Of a stretch of 64,000 nt of DNA, positions 38,348 to 50,961 are shown piece after piece (position 1 is the stretch's first letter; each line of letters begins with the position of its first letter). The stretch lies in NCBI RefSeq assembly GCF_001690355.1, contig NZ_LZHG01000036.1, forward strand, positions 1 through 64,000, in the 5' to 3' direction. The stretch is from Gilliamella sp. Choc4-2. GTDB lineage: Bacteria > Pseudomonadota > Gammaproteobacteria > Enterobacterales > Orbaceae. The notes beneath the pieces are model-generated. The model had not been told where the DNA came from. It saw only the letters and a program-made list of their open reading frames with translations, and made no database searches. The position numbers and the translations under genes were made by a program.

Positions 38348-39319
38348 TTATTTATTTCTAGCAATAAAAACCGCCCGCATTGGAGCAGGGTAGCCTTCAA
38401 CTGTTTTGCTTGAATCATTAGGATCTAAAAAGTCAGCAAGTGAATCAGATGTCATCCATTCTGTTTTTCGTTGTTCATCCACGCTGGTTAGCGATATATC
38501 AACCATTTTGACATTCATAAAGCCACATTTCTGTAGCCAGTTAATCATTGTTGGTACTGACGGAATAAAATAAACATTACGCATTTGCGCATAACGTTCA
38601 CCCGGCATAAATGCTTGATGTTCATTGCCGTCAATGACTAATGTTTCTAAAACCAATTGCCCACCTTCAACAAGTTGATCTTTCAATTGGAATAGGTGAT
38701 CGAGTGGTGATCGTCTGTGATATAATACGCCCATTGAAAATACAGTATCAAAAGCATTAAGTTTAGGTAAGGCTTCAATACCAAGCGGTAAAAAGTGAGC
38801 ACGTTGATCATTGCCTAATAGTTTGCGGATAGCTTCAAATTGACATAAATAAAGCGCCATAGGATCAATACCTATAGCCAGTTTAGCCCCAGCTCCTACC
38901 ATTCTCCATAAATGATAACCACTGTTACAGCCAACATCTAATACTGTTTTTCCTTTTAAATTATCAATATGATTGATTAAACGTTCCCATTTCCAGTCTG
39001 AACGCCATTCGGTATCAACATGAATACCATATAAGTGAAAAGGTCCTTTACGCCATGGCATCATATTTTTGAGTAATTGGGTAATACGTTGTTGTTCACC
39101 AGTAGACAATGGCTCATCTGAATAGGTTGTTACACCGTGTAATAAGTCAATTTGATAAGGTTCAATAGAAGGTAAATGCTTAATGCTATTTAACCATTGG
39201 TTAAAACGATTGTCGATATTTTGTCGTTGCCAACTCGCAAGCTGAGCTGGTAATACTTCTAACCAGCTGCTAAGTTTACTTTTTGCTATAATCTGGTAAA
39301 AATCACCAAAATCAATCAT
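38348..39319 (-). CDS. cmoB: tRNA U34 carboxymethyltransferase CmoB
   Basis: The product is 323 residues, equal to E. coli CmoB, from the ATG behind 'aaggaaacaag'. An in-frame start six codons upstream is less likely. '[19 protein letters not shown]' is the SAM-type fold motif near residue 125. 'MPWRKGPF' and '[20 protein letters not shown]' are CmoB-specific. It uses carboxy-SAM made by CmoA to finish 5-oxyacetyluridine at the tRNA wobble position. It is 36 bp downstream of cmoA on the same strand. Confidence 0.95.
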   Translation of the reverse strand: MIDFGDFYQIIAKSKLSSWLEVLPAQLASWQRQNIDNRFNQWLNSIKHLPSIEPYQIDLLHGVTTYSDEPLSTGEQQRITQLLKNMMPWRKGPFHLYGIHVDTEWRSDWKWERLINHIDNLKGKTVLDVGCNSGYHLWRMVGAGAKLAIGIDPMALYLCQFEAIRKLLGNDQRAHFLPLGIEALPKLNAFDTVFSMGVLYHRRSPLDHLFQLKDQLVEGGQLVLETLVIDGNEHQAFMPGERYAQMRNVYFIPSVPTMINWLQKCGFMNVKMVDISLTSVDEQRKTEWMTSDSLADFLDPNDSSKTVEGYPAPMRAVFIARNK

Positions 39320-39355
39320 TCTTGTTTCCTTATTCAATTACACTAAATTAAAACG

Positions 39356-41302
<1,947 letters not shown>

Positions 41303-41311
41303 GAAGTGATT

Positions 41312-42394
41312 TTGACTTATCAATTTATTACTAATAATGAACAATTAGTGAATTATTGTTTAAAAATCAACAATAGTTCCGCTATAGCTTTAGATACTGA
41401 GTTTGTTAGAACTCGAACATTTTATCCGCATTTGGGATTATTACAGATTTTTAATGGTGAATTTGCGGCACTTATCGATCCCATTTCTATCACTGATTGG
41501 CAAGCTTTTGAAGCTATATTAAATGATCCTATGATTGAAAAATATTTTCATTCTTGCAGTGAAGATATTGAGGTTTTTTTGCATCATTTTAATTGTATTC
41601 CTTCCTCGATAATTGATAGTCAAATATTGGCTTCTTTTTTAGATAATCCGTTAAGTAGTGGTTATGCTAGTTTAGCTAAAAAATATTTAGGCGTTGATCT
41701 TGATAAAAGTGAAACTCGTACTGATTGGTTAAAACGTCCCCTTACCGAGAAACAATGCCAATATGCTATTAATGATGTGCTTTATCTTTTTCCATTAATG
41801 GAAAAATTGAAAATGCTATTAGCTGATCAAAATTGGTTAGATGCTGCTTACCAAGAATGCCAAATGGTGATTGCGCGTAAAAGTGAAGTGATGTTCCCTG
41901 ATGATGCCTATTTAACTATTAAAAATAGTTGGCAATTAAAAGGCAAAAATTTAGGACAATTATTTAAAATTGCACGTTTCCGATACCAATTGGCAAAACA
42001 ACAAGATATCGCTTTAAATTTTGTCATACATGAAGAGGTTTTGTGGAAGATTGCACGGTATTTGCCGTCATCATTAGCTGAACTAGATAAATTAGGAATG
42101 AAAGGAAAAGAAATTCGCTTATATGGGCAGAAAATTCTCGATATTTTATCCGAACCGATACCAGAGATACCACCGATTCGTAGAATTAATACTTATCCCG
42201 ATTTCAAGAAGATCTCGGATGAATTAAAAAAAGCGGCTCAAATCATTTCATCAAAAACAGGGCTTAATCAAGATTTACTGCTTTCGCGCCGATTAATTAA
42301 TCAATATATTAAATGGAAAATTGATAAAAAAGGTGACGTACCAGAAATACTAACTGGTTGGCGTCAGCCCTTGTTTAGTGAATATTGTTTGTGA
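41312..42394 (+). CDS. rnd: Ribonuclease D, with probable UUG start
   Basis: The product is 360 residues from TTG 41312, where 'LTYQFIT' aligns with MNYQMIT of E. coli. AGGAAG lies 5 bp upstream. GTG at 41306 would overlap that ribosome site. DEDD exonuclease motifs: 'ALDTEFVRTRTFYP', 'FHSCSEDIEVF', 'QYAINDVLYLFPL'. An HRDC domain follows from about residue 210. It trims tRNA 3' ends. E. coli rnd is known for its rare UUG start, so the feature is conserved here. Confidence 0.93.
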   Translation: MTYQFITNNEQLVNYCLKINNSSAIALDTEFVRTRTFYPHLGLLQIFNGEFAALIDPISITDWQAFEAILNDPMIEKYFHSCSEDIEVFLHHFNCIPSSIIDSQILASFLDNPLSSGYASLAKKYLGVDLDKSETRTDWLKRPLTEKQCQYAINDVLYLFPLMEKLKMLLADQNWLDAAYQECQMVIARKSEVMFPDDAYLTIKNSWQLKGKNLGQLFKIARFRYQLAKQQDIALNFVIHEEVLWKIARYLPSSLAELDKLGMKGKEIRLYGQKILDILSEPIPEIPPIRRINTYPDFKKISDELKKAAQIISSKTGLNQDLLLSRRLINQYIKWKIDKKGDVPEILTGWRQPLFSEYCL

Positions 42395-42421
42395 TTTCAG
42401 TATGCTATTTTTTAAAATAGT

Positions 42422-43114
42422 TCAGGCTAGCTCGCTTAACATCGATTCAACAATTAAGGAAGACTGTTTTGCTGCGAGTTTTAAAAATGACTGGAAATCC
42501 ATTGCAGATTCATTATCACCATTATCTGAAATTGCTCTTACTACTACAAACGGTACCTTAAATAGCCAGCAGACATGCCCAATTGCTGCGGCTTCCATTT
42601 CTACCGCTATGGCATTTGGAAAGGTTTGTTTGATTCGTTCTAATGTATCTTTACCATTAATAAATGTATCACCACTACCAATTGATCCTTCAACTGCATT
42701 AACACCTTGTTTTTTTATACATGATTTGGCTAATGATTGATATTGTTGGCTTGCTTCAAATACAACTGGGCAACCGGACATTTGTCCTGGTTTATAACCA
42801 AAAGCGGTTAAATCGACATCATGATAAAATACGTCTTTTGATACGATAATGTCACCAATATTGAGTTCGGTTGAAAGTCCTCCAGCTGAACCCGTATTAA
42901 TAACAGCATCAACCTTGTAATTATTTAATAATAATGTTGTGCCTGAAGCTGCGGCTACTTTACCAATGCCTGATTGAAGTAGAACTATTTCACAACCAGC
43001 AATTTGCCCAAGGTGAAAATCGCAACCTAAATGGCGTTCAATTTGATAATGGGTAATTTTACTTTTTAATATAGCAACTTCTTCTTCCATTGCGGCAATA
43101 ATAGCGATTTTCAT
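42422..43114 (-). CDS. mtnN: 5'-methylthioadenosine/S-adenosylhomocysteine nucleosidase
   Basis: The product is 230 residues. '[16 protein letters not shown]' at the start, the catalytic Glu in that motif, 'NTGSAGGL' near residue 75, '[13 protein letters not shown]' near residue 171 and 'VRAISDNGD' near residue 192 are those of MtnN. It cleaves MTA and SAH, feeding methionine recycling and autoinducer-2 formation. A good ribosome site (gagga) is present. Confidence 0.95.
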   Translation of the reverse strand: MKIAIIAAMEEEVAILKSKITHYQIERHLGCDFHLGQIAGCEIVLLQSGIGKVAAASGTTLLLNNYKVDAVINTGSAGGLSTELNIGDIIVSKDVFYHDVDLTAFGYKPGQMSGCPVVFEASQQYQSLAKSCIKKQGVNAVEGSIGSGDTFINGKDTLERIKQTFPNAIAVEMEAAAIGHVCWLFKVPFVVVRAISDNGDNESAMDFQSFLKLAAKQSSLIVESMLSELA

Positions 43115-43214
43115 ACAATCCTCTTTCTTTTACTTACGGTAACTTCTATTTAGGTGTGATATCATAATTGCAGTAGATTAACTTGACAATATGTGAGTAA
43201 AACGGAGATAAAAA

Positions 43215-43985
43215 TTGAAGACAATTTTTATTACTGGCTGTTCAAGCGGGATAGGACTTATTTCAGCCATTGCATTAAAAAAACGAGGTTATCGTGTTAT
43301 TGCATCTTGTCGCAAGGCATCTGATCAGCAACATTTGATTGAACAAGGCTTTGAAACGGTATTACTTGATTTAGATGATTCTAATTCCGTTAAACAAGCT
43401 GCTAAGGAAGTATTAGCATTAACTGGTGGAAAATTATATGCGTTATTTAATAATGCGGGATTTGGTCTGTATGGGCGATTAAAAACAATTAGCCGAGAGC
43501 AGCTAGAATCGCAATTTTCAACTAATTTTTTTGGAGTACATCAGTTAACGCAGTTACTACTTCCTGCCATGCTTGAACAAAATGAAGGCCGTATTATTCA
43601 AACAAGTTCAATTGTCGGTATTGTTGCAACTCCTGGTAGAGGTGCTTATTCAGCGAGTAAGTATGCCTTAGAAGCTTGGTCTGACGTTTTGAGATTAGAA
43701 TTAGCTGATACCAATGTCAAAGTTTGCTTAATTGAGCCAGGTCCGTTAAAAACTCATTTTTCACAAAATGTGAATCAAACGGAACAATCAAATATTATTA
43801 AAAATCCACCGATAGCTAAGCGATTTACGTTATCACCGGAAGCCATATTACCATGTTTATTTGATGCGTTAGAGCATTCAGCGCCTAAAATACGTTACAG
43901 GGTAACAAAGGTAACCAAGCTTGCTGCATTTGCTAAACGTTTGCTTCCTGATAAATTAATGGATAGAATTTTAATTAATAAATAA
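43215..43985 (+). CDS. ybbO: Short-chain dehydrogenase YbbO, UUG start
   Basis: The product is 256 residues; the start is TTG at 43215 behind CGGAGAT (6-bp spacing), with no in-frame ATG in the right place. NADP fold motif 'TGCSSGIG' near residue 7, 'NNAGFG' near residue 80 and catalytic 'GRGAYSASKYALEAW' (Tyr-x3-Lys) near residue 145. E. coli YbbO reduces aldehydes with NADPH. ybbN follows 27 bp later, as in E. coli. Confidence 0.92.
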   Translation: MKTIFITGCSSGIGLISAIALKKRGYRVIASCRKASDQQHLIEQGFETVLLDLDDSNSVKQAAKEVLALTGGKLYALFNNAGFGLYGRLKTISREQLESQFSTNFFGVHQLTQLLLPAMLEQNEGRIIQTSSIVGIVATPGRGAYSASKYALEAWSDVLRLELADTNVKVCLIEPGPLKTHFSQNVNQTEQSNIIKNPPIAKRFTLSPEAILPCLFDALEHSAPKIRYRVTKVTKLAAFAKRLLPDKLMDRILINK

Positions 43986-44012
43986 TGAATCAAAATATTC
44001 TTAGGACACAAT

Positions 44013-44882
44013 ATGCAAAATCAATTTATTTTTGAAGTTAATCAACAAAACTTTCAAGAAGTTATAGAAGGTTCATCTAAATATCCCGTATTATTTTATT
44101 TTTGGTCTTCAAGAAGCCCAGATTATGAAGCTATGACACAAACATTAACAAAGCTTGCTAATAAACACCATGGGCAATTTATTTTAGCTAGTGTTAATTG
44201 TGATGAAGAGCAAATGTTAGCAGCACAATTTGGTTTACGTGCTATTCCTACTGTTTATTTATTTAAAGATGGTCAACCTATAGATGGCTTTCAAGGACCT
44301 CAATCTGAAGAAACCATTAAAGCTTTTTTAGAAAAAGTACTACCAAATGAAGATGAACTTAAATTAATTGAAGCTCAAAATTTATTTCATGAAGCTAAAT
44401 ATGAAGAAGCATTACCACTTTTACGTCAAGCTTGGAAATCACTTACCGATCATTTGGGGAAACCAAGAACAGATATTGCATTAATGCTAGTGAAATCACA
44501 AATTGAACTTAAACAGCTAAGTGAAGCAAAAGAAGTGCTTGCAACCATTCCTCTACAAGATCAAGATTCAAGTTATCACGGATTACAAGCCGAAATTGAA
44601 CTACTTGAACAAGCAGCTAACTCGCCTGAGTTACAGCAATTGCAATCAGAGTTTGCTCAACATCCTGATAATGTTGAACTAATGATTCAATTATCTTCAC
44701 AATTAATGCATGTAGGACGTCATGAGGAAGCATTAGAGCTGTTATTTAAACCGCTGACAAAAGATCTTAACGCCGGTGATGGGCAAGTAAAGAAAACATT
44801 ACTTGATTTACTAGCCGCATTAGGAACAAGTAATCCGTTGGCTAGCAGTTATCGACGTAAATTGTATACTTTATTATATTAA
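44013..44882 (+). CDS. ybbN: Thioredoxin-fold chaperone YbbN / CnoX
   Basis: The product is 289 residues: a thioredoxin fold (residues 1-110) and TPR-like repeats after it. The active-site stretch reads 'WSSRSPDYEAM', so both Cys of a CxxC are absent, including the second Cys that E. coli CnoX keeps (SQHC). The other E. coli Cys (in 'NCDEEQM') is present. CnoX is a holdase that hands clients to GroEL and DnaK and forms mixed disulfides through its Cys. The C-terminal 'LYTLLY', needed for GroEL contact in E. coli, is conserved. Confidence 0.92.
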   Translation: MQNQFIFEVNQQNFQEVIEGSSKYPVLFYFWSSRSPDYEAMTQTLTKLANKHHGQFILASVNCDEEQMLAAQFGLRAIPTVYLFKDGQPIDGFQGPQSEETIKAFLEKVLPNEDELKLIEAQNLFHEAKYEEALPLLRQAWKSLTDHLGKPRTDIALMLVKSQIELKQLSEAKEVLATIPLQDQDSSYHGLQAEIELLEQAANSPELQQLQSEFAQHPDNVELMIQLSSQLMHVGRHEEALELLFKPLTKDLNAGDGQVKKTLLDLLAALGTSNPLASSYRRKLYTLLY

Positions 44883-44896
44883 GATTTATGAAATTT

Positions 44897-44941
44897 AATA
44901 AAATGGCTTCAATCATAAACTATTGTTGAAGCCATTTTATT
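44897..44941. terminator. Bidirectional terminator between ybbN and map
   Basis: A 16-bp stem joins 44897-44912 and 44926-44941, with core AATGGCTTCAA / TTGAAGCCATT, A-runs on one side and T-runs on the other. It touches the map stop codon and serves both converging genes. Confidence 0.85.
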
Positions 44942-45729
44942 TAGTGTTCGATAATGCGAGGAAAATCTTCGTTACTGCGCAATGTTAAAACTTCAACGCC
45001 ATTTTCAGTAACTAAGATAGTGTGTTCATATTGAGCCGAAAGTCCATGATCTTTGGTTTTAACTGTCCAACCATCTTTCATCGTTCGAGTACGCCAATCA
45101 CCCGTATTGACCATAGGTTCAATTGTAAAGGTCATGCCTGGTTTTAAAATTACACCACCATCATCAGCATCATAATGTAATACTTGTGGTTCATCATGAT
45201 AAACTTTTCCAATTCCATGACCACAGTATTCACGTACTGATGAAAAGCCAAACTTTTCAACATATTTTTGAATTGTTTTACCAATTTCTTTTAGACGAAT
45301 ACCCGGCTTTATTATCTTAATCGCTTCATATAAGCTATTTTGGGTAACTTGACATAGCTTTTCACCTGTGACAGTCGGTTTCCCAGCAATATACATTTTA
45401 GATGTATCGCCATGATAGCCATCTTTGATTACAGTGACATCAATGTTTAAAATATCACCATCCTTTATTTTTTTTTCAAAATTTGGAATGCCGTGACAAA
45501 CAACATCATTTATTGATATACAGCTAGTATGTTGGTAGCCATGATAACCAATATTTGCAGGAATAGCTTTTTGGACATTAACAATGTGTTTATGGCAGAT
45601 TTTATCAAGCTCGCCTGTACTAATACCAGGTTTTACATAAGATTCAATCATTTCTAAAACTTCAGCAGCAAGTTTGCCTGCTATACGCATTTTTTCGATT
45701 TCTTCTGGGGTTTTTAACTTAATAGACAT
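44941..45729 (-). CDS. map: Methionine aminopeptidase, type I
   Basis: The product is 262 residues. Metal and substrate residues are in place: 'DVVCHGIPN' (His79 in E. coli), 'LNIDVTV' and 'GDTSKMY' (two Asp), 'GHGIGKVYHDEP' (His), 'FTIEPM' (Glu) and 'QYEHTI' (Glu). It removes the initiator Met from new proteins. rpsB, its frequent neighbour, is not here. The start follows 'aggaacaattta'. Confidence 0.96.
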   Translation of the reverse strand: MSIKLKTPEEIEKMRIAGKLAAEVLEMIESYVKPGISTGELDKICHKHIVNVQKAIPANIGYHGYQHTSCISINDVVCHGIPNFEKKIKDGDILNIDVTVIKDGYHGDTSKMYIAGKPTVTGEKLCQVTQNSLYEAIKIIKPGIRLKEIGKTIQKYVEKFGFSSVREYCGHGIGKVYHDEPQVLHYDADDGGVILKPGMTFTIEPMVNTGDWRTRTMKDGWTVKTKDHGLSAQYEHTILVTENGVEVLTLRSNEDFPRIIEH

Positions 45730-45938
45730 TAAATTGTTCCTGTAATGTTAATGAACATATCCTATCATATACCGTTATTTCGTCAAATAAATGGAAGTGA
45801 TTAATTAAGTATATGATTCATATTAAATCGATTTTAATTCCACTTACTGTAACGCTGAAACAGTATATATAACTAAAACTACTGATTATTAAGGTTGATT
45901 AGGTATATAATAATTAATTATAAAAAGAGGTTTTTACG

Positions 45939-47096
45939 ATGCAATGTAGCTATTATCAACAAAAAAAATGTTTATCATGTCATTGGCTTGACCATCCTTA
46001 TCAAATACAATTAGAACAAAAGCAAACAATGCTAATTGAGCAGCTAAGTGAATTTAATCCTAAAGAAATTAAAGAGCCTTTGGCAAGTAAAAAACATGCT
46101 TTTCGTAATAAAGCTAAAATGGCTGTATTAGGTACAGTTGAAAAACCCATATTAGGTATTCAAACAGGCGATCAAGCTATTGATCTGTGTGATTGTCCTC
46201 TTTACTCTAACAATATGCAAAATATTCTAAAAATTGTAAGAACATATATCAGAAAACAAGGATTAGTGCCTTACAATATCAATAAGCGAAAAGGAGAGCT
46301 AAAATTCGTTATTATCACTGAGAGTATTTGTGATGGAATAAGTAGTTTTATGTTGCGATTTGTTTTGAAGTCACCAAAATTTTTTGAAAAAATTAAGAAT
46401 TCTTTTAATCAATTACAAGATAAAATTCAAAATCTGCAAGTTGTTTCAATTAATATTCAACCTAATCATTCAGCTATATTAGAAGGGGATGAAGAGATAG
46501 TTTTAACCAATAATTCTTTTCTATCAATAACATTAAATAATATTCCTCTTTTTATAAAGCCTAAAAGCTTTTTTCAGACAAATACCGATGTTGCCTCCAA
46601 TCTTTATCAAACAGCAAGTGACTGGGTCACCGATTTGAATATACATTCGATTTGGGATCTTTTTTGCGGTGTGGGTGGATTTGGTTTACATTGCTTGAAT
46701 AATTTATCAAAAAATGATGTTCAATTAACAGGAATTGAAATAAATTCAGATGCAATTGAATGCGCAACAAAATCAGCTAACGAACTCGGTTATAAGCAAA
46801 TATTTTTTAAATCATTAGATGCTACTCAATATGCGATTACCAATCAGAATATCCCTGATTTAGTTTTGTTAAATCCACCAAGACGAGGAGCAGGGAAGCA
46901 ATTAATCCAGTATCTTGAAGAGATGAAACCAAACTATATTTTATATTCAAGTTGTAACTTATCTTCGCTTGTTGAGGATTTAAAGTTGTTAAATGATTAT
47001 CAAATTACCAAATCAAAATTATTTGATATGTTCCCCCATACCGCACATATGGAAGTTTTAATTTTGTTAGAAAAAAAAGATCATATGCAAAAATAA
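45939..47096 (+). CDS. rlmC: 23S rRNA m5U747 methyltransferase RlmC
   Basis: The product is 385 residues. Cys residues for an iron-sulfur cluster are at 'MQC', 'KKCLSC' and 'CDCPLY'. The SAM domain has 'DLFCGVGGFGLHCL' near residue 240, 'GIEINSDAI', 'LLNPPRRG' and catalytic 'YSSCN' near residue 346. The length and 'QSFFQTN'-like segment match E. coli RlmC (RumB). A good ribosome site (agagg) lies before the ATG. Confidence 0.94.
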   Translation: MQCSYYQQKKCLSCHWLDHPYQIQLEQKQTMLIEQLSEFNPKEIKEPLASKKHAFRNKAKMAVLGTVEKPILGIQTGDQAIDLCDCPLYSNNMQNILKIVRTYIRKQGLVPYNINKRKGELKFVIITESICDGISSFMLRFVLKSPKFFEKIKNSFNQLQDKIQNLQVVSINIQPNHSAILEGDEEIVLTNNSFLSITLNNIPLFIKPKSFFQTNTDVASNLYQTASDWVTDLNIHSIWDLFCGVGGFGLHCLNNLSKNDVQLTGIEINSDAIECATKSANELGYKQIFFKSLDATQYAITNQNIPDLVLLNPPRRGAGKQLIQYLEEMKPNYILYSSCNLSSLVEDLKLLNDYQITKSKLFDMFPHTAHMEVLILLEKKDHMQK

Positions 47097-47344
47097 ACTG
47101 CTTTAATGTATCAATTTATCATTATTTTAATTGCAATTAACTAATCCTATCTATGAAATAGATAAAAATGTATGTTGTGAGTTTTATTTTTACCTATTGA
47201 AATAGATAGAGTTATTTTTTTATTTAGTTTTTGAAATGCTTTTGTTCATTTCAGCTATTCTTAAAATATCAAAATCATCTATAGTAACTAGTAAATTATG
47301 ATAATATTAATGCTATAAATAATTAAATTAGGAAAAGCTAGATT

Positions 47345-48907
47345 ATGATTCCTGATGTTTCCAAAGCGCTTAGTTGGTTAGAAAAACATTATACTATTTT
47401 ACAGGGGATTCAACGAGGTTTAGAACGTGAAACTTTGCGTATTTTACCTGATGGATCATTGTCGAAAACTTCCTTTCCTTCAAAAATTGGGTCAGCGTTA
47501 ACTCATCCTTGGATAACAACTGATTTTGCTGAATCAATGTTAGAGTTTATTACACCAGTTAATACCAATATTGATTATATGCTGTCTTTTTTACGGGATT
47601 TGCATCGTTATGCTAGCATAAGCATTGGAGATGAAATGTTGTGGCCATTAAGTATGCCTTGTTTTCTTGCAAATGAAGATGACATTATTTTAGCCCAATA
47701 TGGTACTTCCAATGAAGGGCGATTTAAAACGCTATACCGTGAAGGGTTAAAAAACCGCTATGGCGCAATGATGCAAACGATTTCTGGAGTACATTATAAT
47801 TTTTCATTACCTACCGCATTTTGGCAGGCAAGAAACGGTATCAAAAATATTGAAGAAGGTAAAACTATAATATCTGAAGGTTATTTTACCTTGATTCGCA
47901 ATTATTATCGTTTTGGCTGGGTAATTCCGTATTTATTTGGTGCTTCGCCATCAATATGTTCTCCATTTATTCAAGATCCAGAAAAAGCCAAATCCTTCAT
48001 TGAGCAAACAAATGGTAATTGTTATCTACCTTATGCAACTTCGTTAAGGTTAAGCGATATCGGTTATACGAATAGTGCTCAGAAACAATTAGGTATTACT
48101 TTTAATCATTTGGATTCTTATGTAGCGGGATTGAAACGTGCAACTCATACTAAATCTGCTGAGTTTAGTAAATTAGGTATTAAAGTAAATGGCCAATATC
48201 GCCAATTAAATGATAATATTTTACAAATAGAAAATGAGTTTTATGGACCAATTCGCCCTAAACGAGTGACCAGAGCAAATGAAACACCTTCAGATGCGCT
48301 CTTACGTGGTGGAATTGAGTATATTGAAGTACGTGCGCTTGATGTTAATCCTTTCTCACCAATAGGTATTACTGAAGAACAAATTCGTTTTATTGATTTA
48401 TTTTTGATTTGGTGTGCATTAGCTCCAGCTCCAGAAATGAGTAGCCAAGAACTTGAGTGCGCTAAGATGAATTGGAATAAAGTAATTATTGAAGGGCGAA
48501 AGCCGGGGCTTGAAATTAGTATAGGTTGTGATAGTTATCGAAAACCTTTGTCCAAAGTAGGGCACGAATTATTTAAAGATTTACTTCGTGTTGCCGATGT
48601 TTTAGATCACCAAAATGGTCATCAACATTACCGTAAGGTCTGTGAACGTTTGGATTTGATGTTTGAACAACCTGAGTTAACTTTATCAGCAAGGACGCTA
48701 CAAGCAATTAGCGATCTAGGTACATCAAAGTTTGGGGTAGCTTTAGCTAACCAATATAAAAGGCAGCTTATTTCAGAACCTTTAACTTTATTAACAGATA
48801 ATGATTTTGTTCAACAACATCATTTATCGCTTGAAAAACAAAAAATAAAAGAGCAAAGTGATACTTTATCATTTGATGAATATTTAAAGCTGAAAAACTC
48901 GCAGTAG
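47345..48907 (+). CDS. gshA: Glutamate-cysteine ligase
   Basis: The product is 520 residues, of E. coli-type GshA length. '[16 protein letters not shown]', '[21 protein letters not shown]', 'GVHYNFSLP' and '[17 protein letters not shown]' are family hallmarks. It catalyses the first step of glutathione synthesis. The ribosome site 'aggaaaa' lies upstream; the 248-bp gap before it holds two weak TATCTA/TAGATA hairpins. yafD starts 1 nt after its stop, so the two are probably translationally coupled. Confidence 0.95.
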   Translation: MIPDVSKALSWLEKHYTILQGIQRGLERETLRILPDGSLSKTSFPSKIGSALTHPWITTDFAESMLEFITPVNTNIDYMLSFLRDLHRYASISIGDEMLWPLSMPCFLANEDDIILAQYGTSNEGRFKTLYREGLKNRYGAMMQTISGVHYNFSLPTAFWQARNGIKNIEEGKTIISEGYFTLIRNYYRFGWVIPYLFGASPSICSPFIQDPEKAKSFIEQTNGNCYLPYATSLRLSDIGYTNSAQKQLGITFNHLDSYVAGLKRATHTKSAEFSKLGIKVNGQYRQLNDNILQIENEFYGPIRPKRVTRANETPSDALLRGGIEYIEVRALDVNPFSPIGITEEQIRFIDLFLIWCALAPAPEMSSQELECAKMNWNKVIIEGRKPGLEISIGCDSYRKPLSKVGHELFKDLLRVADVLDHQNGHQHYRKVCERLDLMFEQPELTLSARTLQAISDLGTSKFGVALANQYKRQLISEPLTLLTDNDFVQQHHLSLEKQKIKEQSDTLSFDEYLKLKNSQ

Positions 48908-48908
48908 T

Positions 48909-49682
48909 ATGTTTAAAAAACGCAACTATACATTACGTTATCGATCAAATAATGATGTAGAAGTAATCTTACCTAATCACCAATTAAGTGTTAATAAATC
49001 GCTTATTGATCATACTTCTTTTTCGGTTTTAGTTTGGAATATTTATAAACAAAAGCGGGCAGATTGTATTGATATTTTAGAGCAGTATGCAAATACTACT
49101 AAATTAATATTGCTACAAGAAGCCCAAAATACCCCTCAGCTTTTAAGCTTTATTTCAAAACATCATAAGGTTGCAGATCATGTTCCTACATATTGCTTTA
49201 ATGATATTTATGCAGGTGTGATGACGATTACTGAATCTTTACCTAGCGCTCTTCTCTCATTCAGAGAAAAAGAGCCATTAATTAGAGTTCCCAAATCTGC
49301 ACTAATTACAATTTATCCTATTGCTCATTCAAAAAAGCAATTTCTTGTGGCTAATGTTCATGCCGTTAATTTTAGTATTGGTGTTAAAATTTATCGTCAG
49401 CAAATTCACATGTTATTAAATCGTATTAAAGAACATAATGGTCCAATAATATTAGGAGGAGATTTTAATGCATGGAGCCAACAACGTTTGAATTTATTAT
49501 ATGATTTGATACATTCAATAGGTCTTAGGTCAGTGAATTTTACTATAGATAATCGCAAAACTTTCATGGGTAGACCATTGGATTTTGTATTTTATCGAGG
49601 ATTACAATTGGAAACAGCTGAAATTATTAACACTAAGACATCTGACCATAATCCTCTTTTAATAAAATTTAGATTGGATTGA
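48909..49682 (+). CDS. yafD: Endonuclease/exonuclease/phosphatase-family protein YafD
   Basis: The product is 257 residues. 'VLVWNIYKQKR' near residue 33, 'LLQEAQ' near residue 62, 'ANVHAVNFS', 'GGDFNAWS' near residue 180, 'LDFVFYRGL' and 'SDHNPLL' are the metal and catalytic motifs of the EEP fold, and match E. coli YafD. Biochemical role is unknown. Its 3' end overlaps that of mltD by 14 bp, so the transcripts run into each other. Confidence 0.92.
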   Translation: MFKKRNYTLRYRSNNDVEVILPNHQLSVNKSLIDHTSFSVLVWNIYKQKRADCIDILEQYANTTKLILLQEAQNTPQLLSFISKHHKVADHVPTYCFNDIYAGVMTITESLPSALLSFREKEPLIRVPKSALITIYPIAHSKKQFLVANVHAVNFSIGVKIYRQQIHMLLNRIKEHNGPIILGGDFNAWSQQRLNLLYDLIHSIGLRSVNFTIDNRKTFMGRPLDFVFYRGLQLETAEIINTKTSDHNPLLIKFRLD

Positions 49683-50919
49683 TAAGATTTATTGTTAATA
49701 CATCCCCTTCTTTAACTTGCGAATCTTTCATGTTATTCCACGTCAAAATATCAGTTATTTTTACTTGATAGTTTCGTGCAATTGAATGAAGACTATCACC
49801 AGCTTTAACCTGATAAGTTATCTGCTTTTTTGTATTAGCTGTATGAAGTATGGTATTTTTATTGTTAATTCCAGTCGATTGTTGAATTGTTGCTGTTTTG
49901 ACTTCTATTGGCATTGTGCTATGCGGCACATCTTGTAGTAATTCAGTAATTTCTGTTGTAACAAGATTTTTTTCCTGTAGCTTTTTATGTAATTTTTCTG
50001 CATAGGCATAAGGCACAAGCAAATGGAAAGGGCCATTTACTGTCTGTTTTAAATACCCAGCATTAAAACTTTTTAAATCACTAAGTGGTATATCACTGTA
50101 TTGAGCAATTTTAGCTAAAGAAATGTTTTTAGACATGTCAATTCTAACTAGAGAATTTTCATAGCTACAATCTGGTAACTTAATTCCATATTGTTTACTA
50201 TTTTTCACAATATCAATAATGGCAAGAATTTTCGGAACATAGCGCATTGTTTCATTTGGTAATTCCAAAGACCAATAATTAGTAGGTAAGCCATTTGCCT
50301 GGTTTTTTTCGATAGCTTTTTTTACTCGACCTTCCCCAGCATTATAAGCGGCTAATGTTAATAACCAATCACCATTAAAACGATTATTTAAATTTTGTAA
50401 AAGTGTAATGGCCGAATTTGTAGAGGCTATAAGATCACGACGATCATCAAAATTACTGTTCTTTTTTAAACCGTACTCTTTTGCGGTAATAGGTACAAAC
50501 TGCCACAAACCTGCCGCTTTACCGGAAGATGTTGCAAGCGGATCATATGCACTTTCAATTAATGGAATTAACGCTAATTCAACCGGCAAACGATTTTTAC
50601 GAAGTTGGTTAATGATATAGTAAACATAGGGTTCAGAGCGAAGTGCTGTCACCTCGAAAGCCTGTGGATTAAGTAATAAACGATCTCTTTCTTCTTTAAC
50701 ACGTTTATTCTCGGGAACATTAACATCAATTTGGTTTAGCATATATTGCCAAGGGTTTTGAGTTATTAATATGTGATTAATACCACTACTTTTAATGCTG
50801 CTTGCAACTACCGATAATGAATTATGTGTTTGATAGACACTATTATTGGTATTAGAACCATGGTTTTGGCATGCAACCAAAATTAAACATAATATTGTGA
50901 ATATAAATAACTTTTTCAT
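49669..50919 (-). CDS. mltD: Membrane-bound lytic murein transglycosylase D
   Basis: The product is 416 residues. Lipobox LVAC with Cys at residue 17. Slt domain with catalytic Glu in 'ALIPLIESAYDPLATS' and 'AAGLWQFVP', then 'LAAYNAGEGRV'. One clear LysM ('YQVKAGDSLHSIARNYQVKI', then 'WNNM') ends the protein; E. coli MltD has a further LysM copy, so this form is shorter. It cleaves peptidoglycan at the outer membrane. Operon order mltD-gloB-rnhA is read backwards: rnhA, gloB, mltD on the minus strand. Confidence 0.93.
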   Translation of the reverse strand: MKKLFIFTILCLILVACQNHGSNTNNSVYQTHNSLSVVASSIKSSGINHILITQNPWQYMLNQIDVNVPENKRVKEERDRLLLNPQAFEVTALRSEPYVYYIINQLRKNRLPVELALIPLIESAYDPLATSSGKAAGLWQFVPITAKEYGLKKNSNFDDRRDLIASTNSAITLLQNLNNRFNGDWLLTLAAYNAGEGRVKKAIEKNQANGLPTNYWSLELPNETMRYVPKILAIIDIVKNSKQYGIKLPDCSYENSLVRIDMSKNISLAKIAQYSDIPLSDLKSFNAGYLKQTVNGPFHLLVPYAYAEKLHKKLQEKNLVTTEITELLQDVPHSTMPIEVKTATIQQSTGINNKNTILHTANTKKQITYQVKAGDSLHSIARNYQVKITDILTWNNMKDSQVKEGDVLTINLINPI

Positions 50920-50961
50920 TAGCCTGTAAAATTAAACATTTATTAAAACCGCGTATTATAC

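Noticed and set aside
42378-42740. 120-residue plus-strand frame behind rnd
   Set aside because: Antisense to the 3' half of mtnN, whose motifs are unmistakable.
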